DNA of 64,000 nucleotides from Rubellimicrobium sp. (lineage in GTDB: Bacteria > Pseudomonadota > Alphaproteobacteria > Rhodobacterales > Rhodobacteraceae), in NCBI GenBank assembly GCA_020852925.1, contig JADYZU010000075.1:1-64000 (forward strand), given 5' to 3'. Below are positions 36,383-45,395 of the stretch, one piece after another. The notes below the pieces were generated by a model. That model did not search any database. It saw only the letters and a program-made list of their open reading frames with translations, and had not been told where the DNA came from. A program made the translations under genes and the position numbers. How positions within the stretch are numbered: the first letter of the stretch is position 1; every line of letters starts with the position of its first letter.

Positions 36383-37417
36383 TCAGCCGACCAGCGCCGA
36401 ACGGATGGCGGCTTCGTCGATGTCGCCGTGTTCCGCGATCACCACAAGCCGGCCTTGCCGCGCGCCCGCGCCCCAGGGCCGGTCGAACTGGTGGCGCACC
36501 CGCGCCCCCACCGCCTGCACCAGCAGGCGCATGGGCCTGCCCGCGACGGCGACATGGCCCTTGACGCGCAGGATGTCGCGTTCCCGTGCCAGGCGCTCGA
36601 TCCGGGCGACCAGATCGGCCACGTCCCCCACCTCGGGCAGGTCGATCACGACCGAGGCGAAATCGTCGTGTTCGTGATCGTCCATGCCGTCATGGTGGCT
36701 GGGCCGCTGGGCCAGGTCGTCCTCGGCCGCGGCATTGAGCCCGAGCACCACGCGCGGATCGACCACGCCATCGGTGACGGGCAGGATCGGCAGGCGGCGC
36801 GGCGCCTCGGCCTCGATCAGGGCGCGGGCGGCGGCAAGGCCGGCCTCGCCGGCAAGGTCGGCCTTGGTCAGCAGCACGATGTCGGCGCAACTGATCTGGT
36901 CCTCGAACACCTCCGACAGCGGGGTTTCGTGGTCGATGCTTTCGTCAGCGGCGCGCTGGGCATCGACTGCCGCCACATCGGGGGCAAAGCGGCCGGCGGC
37001 CACCGCCTCGGCATCGGCGACGGCGATCACGCCATCGACGGTGATGCGCGAACGGATGTCGGGCCAGTCGAAGGCCTTGAGCAGCGGCTTGGGCAGCGCA
37101 AGGCCCGATGTCTCGATCAGGATATGGTCGGGCCGCTGCGGCAGCGCCATCAGCGCCTCGATCGTGGGAATGAATTCGTCCGCCACGGTGCAGCAGATGC
37201 AGCCGTTCGCGAGTTCGACGATGTTCTCGTCGGGGCAGTTCTCGTCGGCGCAGGCGCGCAGGATGTCGCCGTCCACGCCCACGGTGCCGAATTCGTTCAC
37301 CAGAACCGCAAGGCGCCGGCCCTGCGGGTTCTGCATCAGGTGCCGCATGAGCGTGGTCTTGCCGGCGCCAAGGAACCCGGTGATGACGGTGACGGGGATT
37401 TTCGCAAGATCGGACAT
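36383..37417 (-). CDS. cobW: CobW-family GTP-dependent metallochaperone
   Basis: 344-residue G3E GTPase: Walker A GFLGAGKTTLMRHL (residues 14-27), metal site GCICC (C73, C75, C76) and guanine-specificity TKAD. A His/Asp-rich loop SHHDGMDDHEHDD near residue 245 is likely metal binding. CobW is thought to deliver cobalt to the CobNST chelatase, which fits its place directly before cobN. It begins right after the DUF1636 stop, in a riboswitch-controlled operon. Confidence 0.94.
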   Translation of the reverse strand: MSDLAKIPVTVITGFLGAGKTTLMRHLMQNPQGRRLAVLVNEFGTVGVDGDILRACADENCPDENIVELANGCICCTVADEFIPTIEALMALPQRPDHILIETSGLALPKPLLKAFDWPDIRSRITVDGVIAVADAEAVAAGRFAPDVAAVDAQRAADESIDHETPLSEVFEDQISCADIVLLTKADLAGEAGLAAARALIEAEAPRRLPILPVTDGVVDPRVVLGLNAAAEDDLAQRPSHHDGMDDHEHDDFASVVIDLPEVGDVADLVARIERLARERDILRVKGHVAVAGRPMRLLVQAVGARVRHQFDRPWGAGARQGRLVVIAEHGDIDEAAIRSALVG

Positions 37418-37786
37418 TCAGGGCTCCATCGGGGGAATGCGGGCAATGCTCTGCCGGCGAAAGATGTCGGGCCGTTCGCGCCAGGGCACGATCCCGTCGG
37501 CCGAGGCGGCATAGAGCGCGGCGCCGCGCAGGATCTCGGGCACGTCGCCCTCGTTCAGGCGGCCATAGACATAGCTCCAGGCGCCGGGCCGGCTCAGGGC
37601 CAGGTTGCAGCCGTGGTCGCAGGCGGAAAGGCAGCGCACGGGGCGGATCTCCACCCCTGCGGGCGCCCCCGCGGCCAGCAGCGCGTCCAGCAGGCGCGCA
37701 CCGGCAACCGGACGGTCATCGCCCGCGCCGGGATCGGCCGGTGCGCCGGCACGGCAGGTGACGCAGACATGCAGCAGCGCGGCCAT
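37418..37786 (-). CDS. DUF1636 cysteine-containing protein (second copy)
   Basis: 122-residue protein beginning MAALLHVCVTCRAG, with a second cysteine group in RCLSACDHGCNLALSRPG and the family tail WSYVYGRLN, all typical of DUF1636 proteins that accompany cobW. The ATG at 37786 is preceded by GGAAAGGG. It abuts cobW directly (stop then ATG), so is probably co-translated. It carries more cysteines around the second motif than the first copy (25505-25828). Confidence 0.82.
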   Translation of the reverse strand: MAALLHVCVTCRAGAPADPGAGDDRPVAGARLLDALLAAGAPAGVEIRPVRCLSACDHGCNLALSRPGAWSYVYGRLNEGDVPEILRGAALYAASADGIVPWRERPDIFRRQSIARIPPMEP

Positions 37787-37879
37787 GTTCCCTTTCCTCG
37801 GGGAATCGCCACGGGCGGCGGGGCCTGCCCCGCGCTGGTCCATGGTCGCGGAAATCCCCCGTCCGCCTGGTTCCTCGCA

Positions 37880-38076
37880 GACGCTGGCAGGTCTCCCGGC
37901 TTGCGGATCCAGGGCGGGGCCCAACGGTCCGCCCGCCTTCCCGTGCCTTGCGGCCAGTGGCATGCGGCGGACCTTTCCGGTCACGGTCGCGGGGGCGGCT
38001 GCGCTTTCGGAACCGGGCCCCGAAGGGTCGCATTTCCGGTCGCATTCCCTTTTGGCCTGCCCTAGGACAGGCACCA
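37880..38076 (-). promoter_or_regulatory. Cobalamin riboswitch 2 (DUF1636-cobW-cobN-H-I-J leader)
   Basis: On the minus strand: AAAGGGAATGCG (about 38042-38053), GCCGCCCCCGCGAC (37986-37999), GCCACTGG (37954-37961) and B12 box AAGCCGGGAGACCTGCC (37886-37902), about 100 nt before the DUF1636 start. A GGTGCCTGTCC/GGGCAGGCC stem-loop lies at the 5' edge. It would shut down the cobaltochelatase/corrin operon when adenosylcobalamin is plentiful. The plus-strand cobO starts 60 nt beyond its 5' edge. Confidence 0.92.
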
Positions 38077-38136
38077 GCGATGCTTGCCCCCCGTTTGACA
38101 CAAGGGGGGACAGAGTCAAGGACGGGGAGCGGCACC

Positions 38137-38769
38137 ATGACCAGTGAATCCGACGCAGGCGACGCAGACGACCTTGCCCGCCACGCCCAGAAGATGGCCC
38201 GCAAGAAGGCCGCGCGCGACCGCATCATGGCGACGAAGCACGGCGACCAGGGCCTGATCATCGTCCATACCGGCGCGGGCAAGGGCAAGTCGTCCTCGGG
38301 CTTCGGCATGATCCTGCGCTGCATCGCCCATGGCATGCCCTGCGCCGTGGTGCAGTTCATCAAGGGCGGCCGCGACACCGGCGAGCGGCGCCTGATCGAG
38401 GAACATTTCCCCGACCTGTGCCAGTTCCACACCATGGGCGAGGGCTTTACCTGGGAGACGCAGGACAAGGCCCGCGACATCGCCGCCGCCCGGCGCGGCT
38501 GGGACAAGGCCAAGGCGCTGATCCGCGACCCGGACATCCGCTTTGTCCTGCTGGACGAGATCAACATCGCGCTGCGCTACGACTATCTCGACCTTGACGA
38601 GGTGCTGACTTTCCTGCGCGAGGAAAAGCCGCCCATGACCCATGTCTGCCTCACCGGCCGCAACGCCCGCGAGGCGCTGATCGAGGCGGCCGATCTGGTC
38701 ACGGAAATGACGCTGGTCAAGCATCCGTTCCGCTCGGGCGTCAAGGCGCAGCCGGGGGTGGAGTTCTGA
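38137..38769 (+). CDS. cobO: Cob(I)yrinic acid a,c-diamide adenosyltransferase
   Basis: 210-residue CobA/CobO-type corrinoid adenosyltransferase. The modified P-loop IIVHTGAGKGKSSSGFG is at residues 41-57, followed by VVQFIKGGRDTGERRL, FVLLDEINIALRYDYLD and VCLTGRNAREALIEAADL; it ends in the expected KAQPGVEF. The ATG at 38137 follows GGGGAG. It ends three bases from the convergent nnrS stop. Confidence 0.95.
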   Translation: MTSESDAGDADDLARHAQKMARKKAARDRIMATKHGDQGLIIVHTGAGKGKSSSGFGMILRCIAHGMPCAVVQFIKGGRDTGERRLIEEHFPDLCQFHTMGEGFTWETQDKARDIAAARRGWDKAKALIRDPDIRFVLLDEINIALRYDYLDLDEVLTFLREEKPPMTHVCLTGRNAREALIEAADLVTEMTLVKHPFRSGVKAQPGVEF

Positions 38770-38772
38770 GCG

Positions 38773-39963
38773 CTACACCCGCGCGCCGCTGAACACCGGG
38801 CGGCGCACCGGGCCCAGGGCCGTGGGCAGGAAGGCGGTCAGGAACAGGGCCCAGCCCAGCATCCAGAACGCCGCCGCCCCCGGCAGAAGCCAGCCGCCCG
38901 CCGCCGGAAGGACGGCCACGGCGATGCGCAGCAGGGTGGCGGCGGCGATGGCCGCCCCCGCCAGCGCGGCCGGCCTGCCGCCGATCAGCGCCCCGCCCGC
39001 GCGCCCTGCCGCCGCGCGGATGGCGACGGCCAGGATCATGCCGCCGATCGCGCCCATGGTCAGGGCGTGGAGCAGGTCGCTCTCGGGCAGGGCCGCGGGC
39101 CAGAGCCGGGCCGCGCCCAGCAGCACCAGCCCCAGCGCCAGCCAGAGAAACCCCAGGTGCAGCGCCGCCAGCAGCGCATCGCCCGCCACCCTCCAGCCGC
39201 GCCACCGGGCCAGCCGCGCGAACTGAAGCGCGCCGGCAAGGAACAGCGCGATGCCCGACGCCGCCGGTTTCCCGGCCAGGGTCAGACCCAGCGCAACAAG
39301 AATCGCCGCCGCCCCGGCAAGGGCGGCGATCCGGCCGCCGGGGGGCAGGCCCGCATGGCCCCGGCGGCGCAGCGCGCTGTCGGTGAAGGCCGGCACCATC
39401 CGCCCGCCGATCACCGAGATCATCAGCGCCAGCACACGGACCATCGCCTGCGCGATCCCGGCCCCGGCCGCGATCCCGCCCGAAAGGGCGGCGCGCAGCA
39501 GCAGCGCATCCCCCAGCCCCAGCGCGCCCACCGCCAGCGGCGCCGCCAGCCGCCGCCAGGCCCGCGCCGCGGCGATCCCCCGCGCCAGCATCGCCCCGAG
39601 CATCAGGAAGTAGAGCGCCCCCGGCAGCCCCACCGCCCAGACCGGCAGCAGCGCCGCGCAGGCGGCGGCCACCCGTGCCAGCAGCCACAGCGCCACCAGC
39701 ACCTTCAGCGGCAGGCCCGCAGGTGATTCGCGCCCGCTCCAGCCCGCCAGCGCGGTCAGCAGATAGGCCCCGACCGCCGCCCCGCCCATGCCCGCGACCA
39801 TCTCGTGCGCATGCCAGAGCGCGGGCGTGCCCAGCGCGGGCGCGGGCAGGCCGGCCTGCGCCCCCCATTGCCACCACGCCACCGCCACGACCGCCCAGAT
39901 CCCCATCGCCAGGAACAGCGGCCGGTGCGGCATGAGCCAGACCGAGGAAAGGCGGGCGTGCAT
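38773..39963 (-). CDS. nnrS: NnrS-family membrane protein
   Basis: 396-residue polytopic membrane protein (about 12 hydrophobic helices) of the heme/copper NnrS family, linked to nitric oxide stress in denitrifiers. Motifs: the N-terminal MPHRPLFLAMGIWAVVA, WHAHEMVAGMGGAAVGAYLLTA and HALTMGAIGGMILAVAIRAA, each with conserved His. The start at 39963 follows GGAG at good spacing; an in-frame GTG at 39993 is less likely. It lies between cobO and cobQ rather than in the nos cluster. No clear FNR box was found upstream. Confidence 0.87.
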   Translation of the reverse strand: MHARLSSVWLMPHRPLFLAMGIWAVVAVAWWQWGAQAGLPAPALGTPALWHAHEMVAGMGGAAVGAYLLTALAGWSGRESPAGLPLKVLVALWLLARVAAACAALLPVWAVGLPGALYFLMLGAMLARGIAAARAWRRLAAPLAVGALGLGDALLLRAALSGGIAAGAGIAQAMVRVLALMISVIGGRMVPAFTDSALRRRGHAGLPPGGRIAALAGAAAILVALGLTLAGKPAASGIALFLAGALQFARLARWRGWRVAGDALLAALHLGFLWLALGLVLLGAARLWPAALPESDLLHALTMGAIGGMILAVAIRAAAGRAGGALIGGRPAALAGAAIAAATLLRIAVAVLPAAGGWLLPGAAAFWMLGWALFLTAFLPTALGPVRRPVFSGARV

Positions 39964-40110
39964 GGCGATGCTCCGGACGGGTGACGCCTGCACGGGCTAG
40001 GGCCTGTGCCCGGTGCGGGTCAAGCGGCCTTGCCCGCGGCGGTCGCGCCGCGCTAGGTCTGGCGCGGCCGGAATGGACCGGATGCGGGCGGCGGGGCAGG
40101 GGGGCGCGCA

Positions 40111-41577
40111 ATGACCGGGCGGGGTCTGATGATCCAGGGCTGCGGCTCGAACGTGGGCAAGTCGATGCTGGTCGCCGGCCTGTGCCGCGCCGCCCGCCGC
40201 CGCGGCCTGTCGGTCGCGCCGTTCAAGCCGCAGAACATGTCGAACAATGCCGCCGTCACCGCCGACGGCGGCGAGATCGGCCGCGCCCAGGCGCTTCAGG
40301 CGCTGGCAGCCGGGATCGCGCCCACGACCGACATGAACCCGGTCCTCCTCAAGCCCGAGAGCGAGACCGGCGCCCAGGTGATCGTGCAGGGCCGGCGCAC
40401 CGCCACGGTGCGCGCGCGCGACTACGCGGCGATGAAACCCGCGCTGATGGCGCCGGTGCTGCAAAGCTATCGCCGCCTTGCCGGCGCGCACGATCTGGTG
40501 ATCGTCGAGGGCGCCGGCAGCCCGGCCGAGGTGAACCTGCGCGCGGGCGACATCGCCAACATGGGGTTCGCCCGCGCCGCGGACCTGCCGGTGATCCTTG
40601 TGGGGGACATTGATCGCGGCGGGGTGATCGCGCAGATCGTCGGCACGCAGGCGGTGCTTGACCCGGCGGATGCGGCGCTGGTCGCGGGCTTTGTCGTCAA
40701 CAAGTTCCGGGGCGATCCGGCGCTGTTCGCCGAAGGGCATGACCTGATCGTGCGGCGCACCGGCTGGCGCGGGTTCGGCGTGGTGCCCTGGTTCGCCGAG
40801 GCCCGCCTGCTGCCGGCCGAGGATGCGCTGGATCTGGCGTCGGGCGGCGGCGCCGGGCCGCAGGGCGGGGGCGGGCTGACCATCGCCTGCCTGGTGTTTC
40901 CGCGCATCGCCAATTTCGACGATCTTGGCGCGCTGGCCGCCGAACCGGGAGTGACCCTGATCATGGTGCGCGAGGGCGCGGTGATCCCGCCCGAGGCGCG
41001 GCTGGTCATCCTGCCCGGGTCGAAATCGACCCGCGCCGATCTGGCCTTCCTGCGCCGGCAGGGCTGGGACATCGACCTGGCCGCGCATCTGCGGCGGGGG
41101 GGCCATGTCCTGGGCATCTGCGGCGGGTTCCAGATGCTGGGCCGCACCATCGCCGATCCCGACGGGATCGAAGGCCCCCCCGGCCACGATCCGGGCCTTG
41201 GCCTGCTCGACGTGGACACGGTCATGTCGGGGGACAAGCGCCTTGCCCGGGTCAGTGCCCGCCACGCCGCCACCGGCCTTGCCGTCGAGGGCTATGAAAT
41301 CCACCTCGGCCGCAGTTCGGGGCCCGATTGCGCGCGCCCCTTCGCCCTGATCGACGGCCGCCCCGAGGGCGCGATCGCCCCCGGCGGGCAGGTCGCGGGC
41401 AGCTATCTGCACGGGCTGTTCGATTCGGGCCCGTTCCGCGCCGCCTGGCTGCGCGGGTTCGGTGCCGCGTCGGACGGACGCGACCATGACGCCGTGGTCG
41501 AGGCCACGCTTGATCGGCTGGCCGATCACGTCGAGGCGCATCTGGACGTGGGCGCGATCCTTGGGCTGGCGCGGTAG
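40111..41577 (+). CDS. cobQ: Cobyric acid synthase
   Basis: 488-residue glutamine-dependent amidase for carboxylates b, d, e and g of adenosylcobyrinic acid a,c-diamide. N-terminal ATPase: [52 protein letters not shown] and [18 protein letters not shown]-terminal GATase nucleophile in [13 protein letters not shown] (about C337) and GSYLHGLFD. It is divergent from nnrS and ends directly against the convergent decarboxylase gene. Confidence 0.96.
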   Translation: MTGRGLMIQGCGSNVGKSMLVAGLCRAARRRGLSVAPFKPQNMSNNAAVTADGGEIGRAQALQALAAGIAPTTDMNPVLLKPESETGAQVIVQGRRTATVRARDYAAMKPALMAPVLQSYRRLAGAHDLVIVEGAGSPAEVNLRAGDIANMGFARAADLPVILVGDIDRGGVIAQIVGTQAVLDPADAALVAGFVVNKFRGDPALFAEGHDLIVRRTGWRGFGVVPWFAEARLLPAEDALDLASGGGAGPQGGGGLTIACLVFPRIANFDDLGALAAEPGVTLIMVREGAVIPPEARLVILPGSKSTRADLAFLRRQGWDIDLAAHLRRGGHVLGICGGFQMLGRTIADPDGIEGPPGHDPGLGLLDVDTVMSGDKRLARVSARHAATGLAVEGYEIHLGRSSGPDCARPFALIDGRPEGAIAPGGQVAGSYLHGLFDSGPFRAAWLRGFGAASDGRDHDAVVEATLDRLADHVEAHLDVGAILGLAR

Positions 41578-42573
41578 TCAGGGCCGGCTGTCGTCCGCCA
41601 TCGCCGCCCGCAGCCGCTGCCATTCCGCCTCGGGGCCCGGCAGGCCAAGGCGCAGCCAGTGCGGGTCATGGGGAAAGAGGCGGCTCCAGATGTGGTGCCG
41701 GGCCAGGCGGGCGCGGGCGGCAGCGGCGTCAGGCGTTGCGTAAAGCCGAAAGAGCGAGGTGCCCCCCAGCACCCGCCACCCCGCCGCCAGCGCCAGCGCA
41801 TCCGCCCGCAGCGCATCGGCGGCCAGCGTGGCGCGCATCGCCTCGGCCCAGGGGTGGTCGGCCAGCGCCGCCATCCCGGCGGCGATCGCCGGGCCGGGCA
41901 CCGGCCAGGGCCCGGCCAGCGCGCGGATCCGCTCGATCACGGGCGGTGCGGCAAAGGCAAAGCCCAGCCGCAGCCCCGCCAGCCCCCAGAACTTGCCGAA
42001 GGACCGCAGCACCACCACCCGCCCGGCGCCCGCCTCGGCCGTCAGGCGCGGCAGGACCGACAGGCGCGGCGCGACATCGCCGAAACTCTCGTCCACCACC
42101 AGCATCCCGACCCGCCGCGCCAGCGCCAGCACCGCCCCCGGCGCCAGACGCCGGCCGTCGGGGTTGTTGGGGTTCACCAGCACCGCAAGCCCGGCCCCGG
42201 CCAGATCCTCGGGCCGGGAAACCCCGGTCACGGACCAGCCCTGCGCCCGCAGGGTGGCCGCGTGTTCGTTGTAGGTCGGCCCGAGCACCCGCGCCTCGCC
42301 CGCAGGTGCAAGGTGGGGCATGCACTGGATCGCCGCCTGCGCCCCGGCCAGGGCGATGCCGGCCAGATCCGGCGCCGCGCACCAGGCCCGCGCGGCGGTG
42401 GCCACCAGCCCGTCCTGATCGGCCCGGGTCGGCAGGCGACGCCAGGCGTGATCGGGAATCGCGGGCAGGGGCCGGGGCCTGCGGTTGATCCCGGTCGACA
42501 GGTCGATCCAGTCGGCCTCGGGGCCGCCGAACTGCGCCATTGCCGCGTCAAGGTCGCCGCCGTGGTCGCGCAT
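41578..42573 (-). CDS. cobD: Threonine-phosphate decarboxylase (CobD/CobC)
   Basis: 331-residue PLP fold-type I enzyme making (R)-1-amino-2-propanol O-2-phosphate from L-threonine phosphate for the B12 side chain. Motifs: WIDLSTGINRRPRPLP, LGPTYNEHAATL, LVNPNNPDGRRL and the PLP Lys in RSFGKFWGLAGLRLG. The name is cobD in Salmonella and cobC in P. denitrificans. The ATG overlaps the end of the kinase gene in TGATG, so substrate-making and substrate-using enzymes are coupled. Confidence 0.92.
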   Translation of the reverse strand: MRDHGGDLDAAMAQFGGPEADWIDLSTGINRRPRPLPAIPDHAWRRLPTRADQDGLVATAARAWCAAPDLAGIALAGAQAAIQCMPHLAPAGEARVLGPTYNEHAATLRAQGWSVTGVSRPEDLAGAGLAVLVNPNNPDGRRLAPGAVLALARRVGMLVVDESFGDVAPRLSVLPRLTAEAGAGRVVVLRSFGKFWGLAGLRLGFAFAAPPVIERIRALAGPWPVPGPAIAAGMAALADHPWAEAMRATLAADALRADALALAAGWRVLGGTSLFRLYATPDAAAARARLARHHIWSRLFPHDPHWLRLGLPGPEAEWQRLRAAMADDSRP

Positions 42574-43454
42574 CAGGGCCCTCCGCCCGTTCCGGTGCCC
42601 GTTCCGGTGCCCGTTCCGGTGCCGGTCATCGTCCCGTGCATGTCGCGCAGGCCCGCCTCGGCCATGGCGGCGGTGGCGTGGCGGTGCACCTCGCCGGGCG
42701 GAAACACCAGCGCCCGCGCCGCGCCCGAATGCGACATCACCCAGCCCGGCGCGCCCAGGTCGCGGGCAAGGTCGGGGGTGGGATCGCCCGCGGGCCCGCG
42801 CCGGGCAAGGCAGCGCGCCGCACTCTCGCGCGCAAGGGCGGCGCGCCAGGCCAGATCGTCGCGCTTCTGCCAGTGCACGATCAGATCGGCAATGTCGTCG
42901 TAATCCTGATCGCCCGCCACGGTCGGCGTGGCCGGACCCCAGAACCCGGCCGCCAGCCCCGCCACCGGCGCGGGCGGCAGCGTGGCGATCTCGCGCCCCT
43001 CGCGCGAGGCCCATAACAGACGGTCGGGCGCGGGGAACATCAGCGGATCGCTGGCCCCTTCGGCGGCGATGGTGGCGCGGGCCAGATGTTCGGGCGCCCC
43101 GGCAAAGCCCGCAAGCCGCGCGATGGCGACAAGGGACGCCGTGCTGACCCCGGTCCCGAGACCGGCGGGAAAGGGCGGCAGCAGCGTGAAACGGCCACGG
43201 GCAGGCAGGCCCAGAGCCTCGAGAAATGCGGGCAGCGCCGCCGGGTCCACGGGCGGGGGGCCGTCGCCGGGGGTCATTTCGGGGGTGTCGGACGGCTCCA
43301 TCCGCGCCTCGAGCAGCAGCGCCGCCGGCATGAGCGTGACCAGAACCACCGGCCCGCCCTCGTGCCACCGGCCCTGAAGCCATTCGCCGAAATGACAGCG
43401 CTGAAGCACCCTGCGCGGGGCGGCGGCCCTGGCGGCCCTGCGTGGATCAGCCAT
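42573..43454 (-). CDS. bluE: PduX/BluE-like L-threonine kinase
   Basis: 293-residue GHMP-type kinase expected to make L-threonine phosphate for the decarboxylase next door. Motifs: RRVLQRCHFGEWLQGR, LPPFPAGLGTGVSTASLVA (GHMP ATP loop) and a C-terminal WVMSHSGAARALVFPPG. The Rhodobacter homologue is called BluE. The C terminus is a Thr-Gly run (TGTGTGTGTGTGTGGGP) produced by three copies of a 12-bp repeat. The ATG at 43454 overlaps the urea-transporter stop by eight bases (ATGGCTGA). Confidence 0.85.
   Translation of the reverse strand: MADPRRAARAAAPRRVLQRCHFGEWLQGRWHEGGPVVLVTLMPAALLLEARMEPSDTPEMTPGDGPPPVDPAALPAFLEALGLPARGRFTLLPPFPAGLGTGVSTASLVAIARLAGFAGAPEHLARATIAAEGASDPLMFPAPDRLLWASREGREIATLPPAPVAGLAAGFWGPATPTVAGDQDYDDIADLIVHWQKRDDLAWRAALARESAARCLARRGPAGDPTPDLARDLGAPGWVMSHSGAARALVFPPGEVHRHATAAMAEAGLRDMHGTMTGTGTGTGTGTGTGGGP
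42585..42620. repeat. 12-bp tandem repeat (GCCCGTTCCGGT x3) at the bluE 3' end
   Basis: Three perfect copies in tandem, plus a partial fourth, within the last codons of the kinase gene and 12 nt from the start of the next gene. Each unit encodes Thr-Gly-Thr-Gly. A candidate for slippage-driven length variation of the tail. Confidence 0.85.
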
Positions 43455-44400
43455 CGGCCGGGCCGCCCGTGGCCGGATGCAGGCCCGTGGCCCGGGCAAG
43501 GGCGACGCCGGCCCAGGTGACGATCACGAAGGACAGCGTGAAGGCCGGCAGGCCCTGCGTGGCCAGCGCCCCGGACAGCGCCGCATGCAGCGGCACCGTC
43601 GCCCCCGCGCCCGCAAGCGCCAGGATCAGCGTCCCGCGCCCGGTCCCGACATGGATCGCGCCCAGCGCGACGGCGACCAGCGCAGCGTTATAGCCGTAAA
43701 GCCCGGCCCCCACCGCCCCCGGCGCCAGCCCGAGGGCCAGCGCCACCGCCGTTCCCGCCGCCGATCCGGCCACCCCCAGCACCGCCGCCCTGCGCGAGGC
43801 GATGATGAGGCCGAGCGCGACAACGGCACCGCTGGCCAGACCCTCGACCAGAAAGACCTGCGCCAGCCCGTTCACCGTCCCGCGCAGCAAGAGCTGGGGC
43901 AGGGCGACACCGACGCCGGCCGCTGCGGGCCCGCCCTGCGCCACGCCCTGCACCATGACCGGCGCCAGCAGCGCGAGCGCGGCCAGGTTGAACGGCGCGG
44001 TGAGGACGGGCAGGCGCAGCCGCGCCAGCGCCGGCGACAACACCAGCCACAGCGCCGAGGCCAGCGCCGCCGCCGCGACCGAAAGCGCCGCCACCCCCGG
44101 CGCCGCCAGGACCGGCGCGGCGAAGAACACCGGCGCCATCGCGGCAAGCGCGCCATTGAACCCGCAGTGCCCCTCGCGGATCACCGCTGCCGGGACACGC
44201 GCCAGCGCCCCGACGGCCGTGCCGATCAGCGCTCCGACCGCGCCCGCCACCGCCCCCATGGGCGAGACCAGCGCGACCGCGACCAGAAACAGCGCCCCGG
44301 CCGCTCGCGAGGGCAGGAACACCACCTGCCCCAGCCCGCACAGCACCGCGCCGCCGACAGCGCCCGCCGGATCGCGCCCCAAGGGGAAAGGTCGCTCCAT
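43447..44400 (-). CDS. Urea transporter (UT/SLC14 family) homologue
   Basis: 317-residue membrane protein with the internally duplicated UT layout: two five-helix halves, each with its loop motif (REGHCGFNGALAAMAPVFF and LYGYNAALVAVALGA), and PFNLAALALLAPVM. UT proteins are urea channels. No urease or nik genes are visible; the gene instead ends in an eight-base overlap with the threonine kinase gene of B12 synthesis. Either urea transport is simply co-located, or this homologue carries a different small molecule. Confidence 0.82.
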   Translation of the reverse strand: MERPFPLGRDPAGAVGGAVLCGLGQVVFLPSRAAGALFLVAVALVSPMGAVAGAVGALIGTAVGALARVPAAVIREGHCGFNGALAAMAPVFFAAPVLAAPGVAALSVAAAALASALWLVLSPALARLRLPVLTAPFNLAALALLAPVMVQGVAQGGPAAAGVGVALPQLLLRGTVNGLAQVFLVEGLASGAVVALGLIIASRRAAVLGVAGSAAGTAVALALGLAPGAVGAGLYGYNAALVAVALGAIHVGTGRGTLILALAGAGATVPLHAALSGALATQGLPAFTLSFVIVTWAGVALARATGLHPATGGPADG

Positions 44401-44477
44401 CGCTCCGGTTCATCCCGTCCTGATCAGTCGGGGCATGGATAAACCATTGCGCGCGGCCCGCAACTGCGGCGCGGCCC

Positions 44478-45395
44478 TCAGGCGATGAGCGATTCCACCC
44501 GCGCGCCGGGGAAGGCGGCGACAAGGGCCTCCACCCGGGCCGCGTCCGGCATGAGGCAGGCCGCCGTCGAGAGCGCATCGGCGAGGGCCGCACTTCCTGC
44601 GCTGACCGACACCGAGGCCCAGACCGGCGCCACCGGGGTGCCGGTCCTCGGGTCAAGGATATGGCCCAGCCGCCCCGCCTGATCAAAGGTGGTGCCCAGC
44701 GGCGCCGAGGTGGCCAGCGCCCGGTCGGCCAGCATGAGGCGCGGCCCCGCCTGCACCGTCACCGGCCAGTCCGCCCCGTCGGGCTGTGCCCCGAGCGCGC
44801 GGATCTCGCCCGTGTCGATGAGGATCGCGCCCAGGCCCGCCTCCGCCAGCAGTGAAGCGATCCGGTCGGCGACATAGCCCTGCCCGATCCCGTTCAGCGT
44901 CAGGGCCATGCCCTGCGCCAGCGTGATGCCCGCGGGCGCGATGTCCACCCCCTGCCAGCCGCGCGCGACCGCGGCGATTTCCTGTGCCGAGGGTTCGCGC
45001 CCCGCGCTCACCGCTTCGGCCCAGAGCGCCCAGAGCGGTTGCACCGTCGGGTCAAAGGCGCCGCCGCTGGCCCGATGGACCGCGCCCGCCGTGGCAAGGC
45101 AGTCGAGCAGTTCGAACGGCGGCGCGGCCAGCGCGCCGGTGCGGTTCAGCGCCGCGATGGCGCTGTCTGTGCGATACAGGCTGAAGATCGCGTCAAGACG
45201 CTCGATCTCGGTGCGGACGCGGGCGGCGATCGCCTCGGCCTCGGGGTGGTCGATGCGGATCGAGGCGCGCGCGCCCAGCGCCGTTCCGGTCCAGATCGCG
45301 TCCGGCATTCCTGCTGCCGCGGCGCCGGGCAGGCCGGCCAGGGGCGCGGCCGCGAGCGTCGCCGAAATGGCGATGAAACGGCGACGGGTGATCAT
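44478..45395 (-). CDS. nosX: NosX, FAD:protein FMN transferase
   Basis: 305-residue ApbE-family flavin transferase with a twin-arginine-like leader (TRRRFIAISATLAAAPLAGLP). Conserved segments are LDAIFSLYRTDSAIAALN, GAFDPTVQPLWALWAEA, LNGIGQGYVADRI and TGTPVAPVWASVSVSAGSAALADALSTAA. In nos clusters it attaches FMN covalently to the periplasmic domain of NosR. The start overlaps the nosL stop by four bases. It is the last gene of nosRZDFYLX. Confidence 0.93.
   Translation of the reverse strand: MITRRRFIAISATLAAAPLAGLPGAAAAGMPDAIWTGTALGARASIRIDHPEAEAIAARVRTEIERLDAIFSLYRTDSAIAALNRTGALAAPPFELLDCLATAGAVHRASGGAFDPTVQPLWALWAEAVSAGREPSAQEIAAVARGWQGVDIAPAGITLAQGMALTLNGIGQGYVADRIASLLAEAGLGAILIDTGEIRALGAQPDGADWPVTVQAGPRLMLADRALATSAPLGTTFDQAGRLGHILDPRTGTPVAPVWASVSVSAGSAALADALSTAACLMPDAARVEALVAAFPGARVESLIA

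Noticed and set aside
34046..38065. A 1339-codon plus-strand open frame opposite cobN, cobW and DUF1636
   Set aside because: Same antisense artefact; it runs through two genes, an intergenic junction and a riboswitch and resembles no protein.
42585..42620. CRISPR-like array
   Set aside because: Directly abutting 12-bp repeats without spacers; the same applies to the 14-bp array at 54209 and the 15-bp repeat at 27272.
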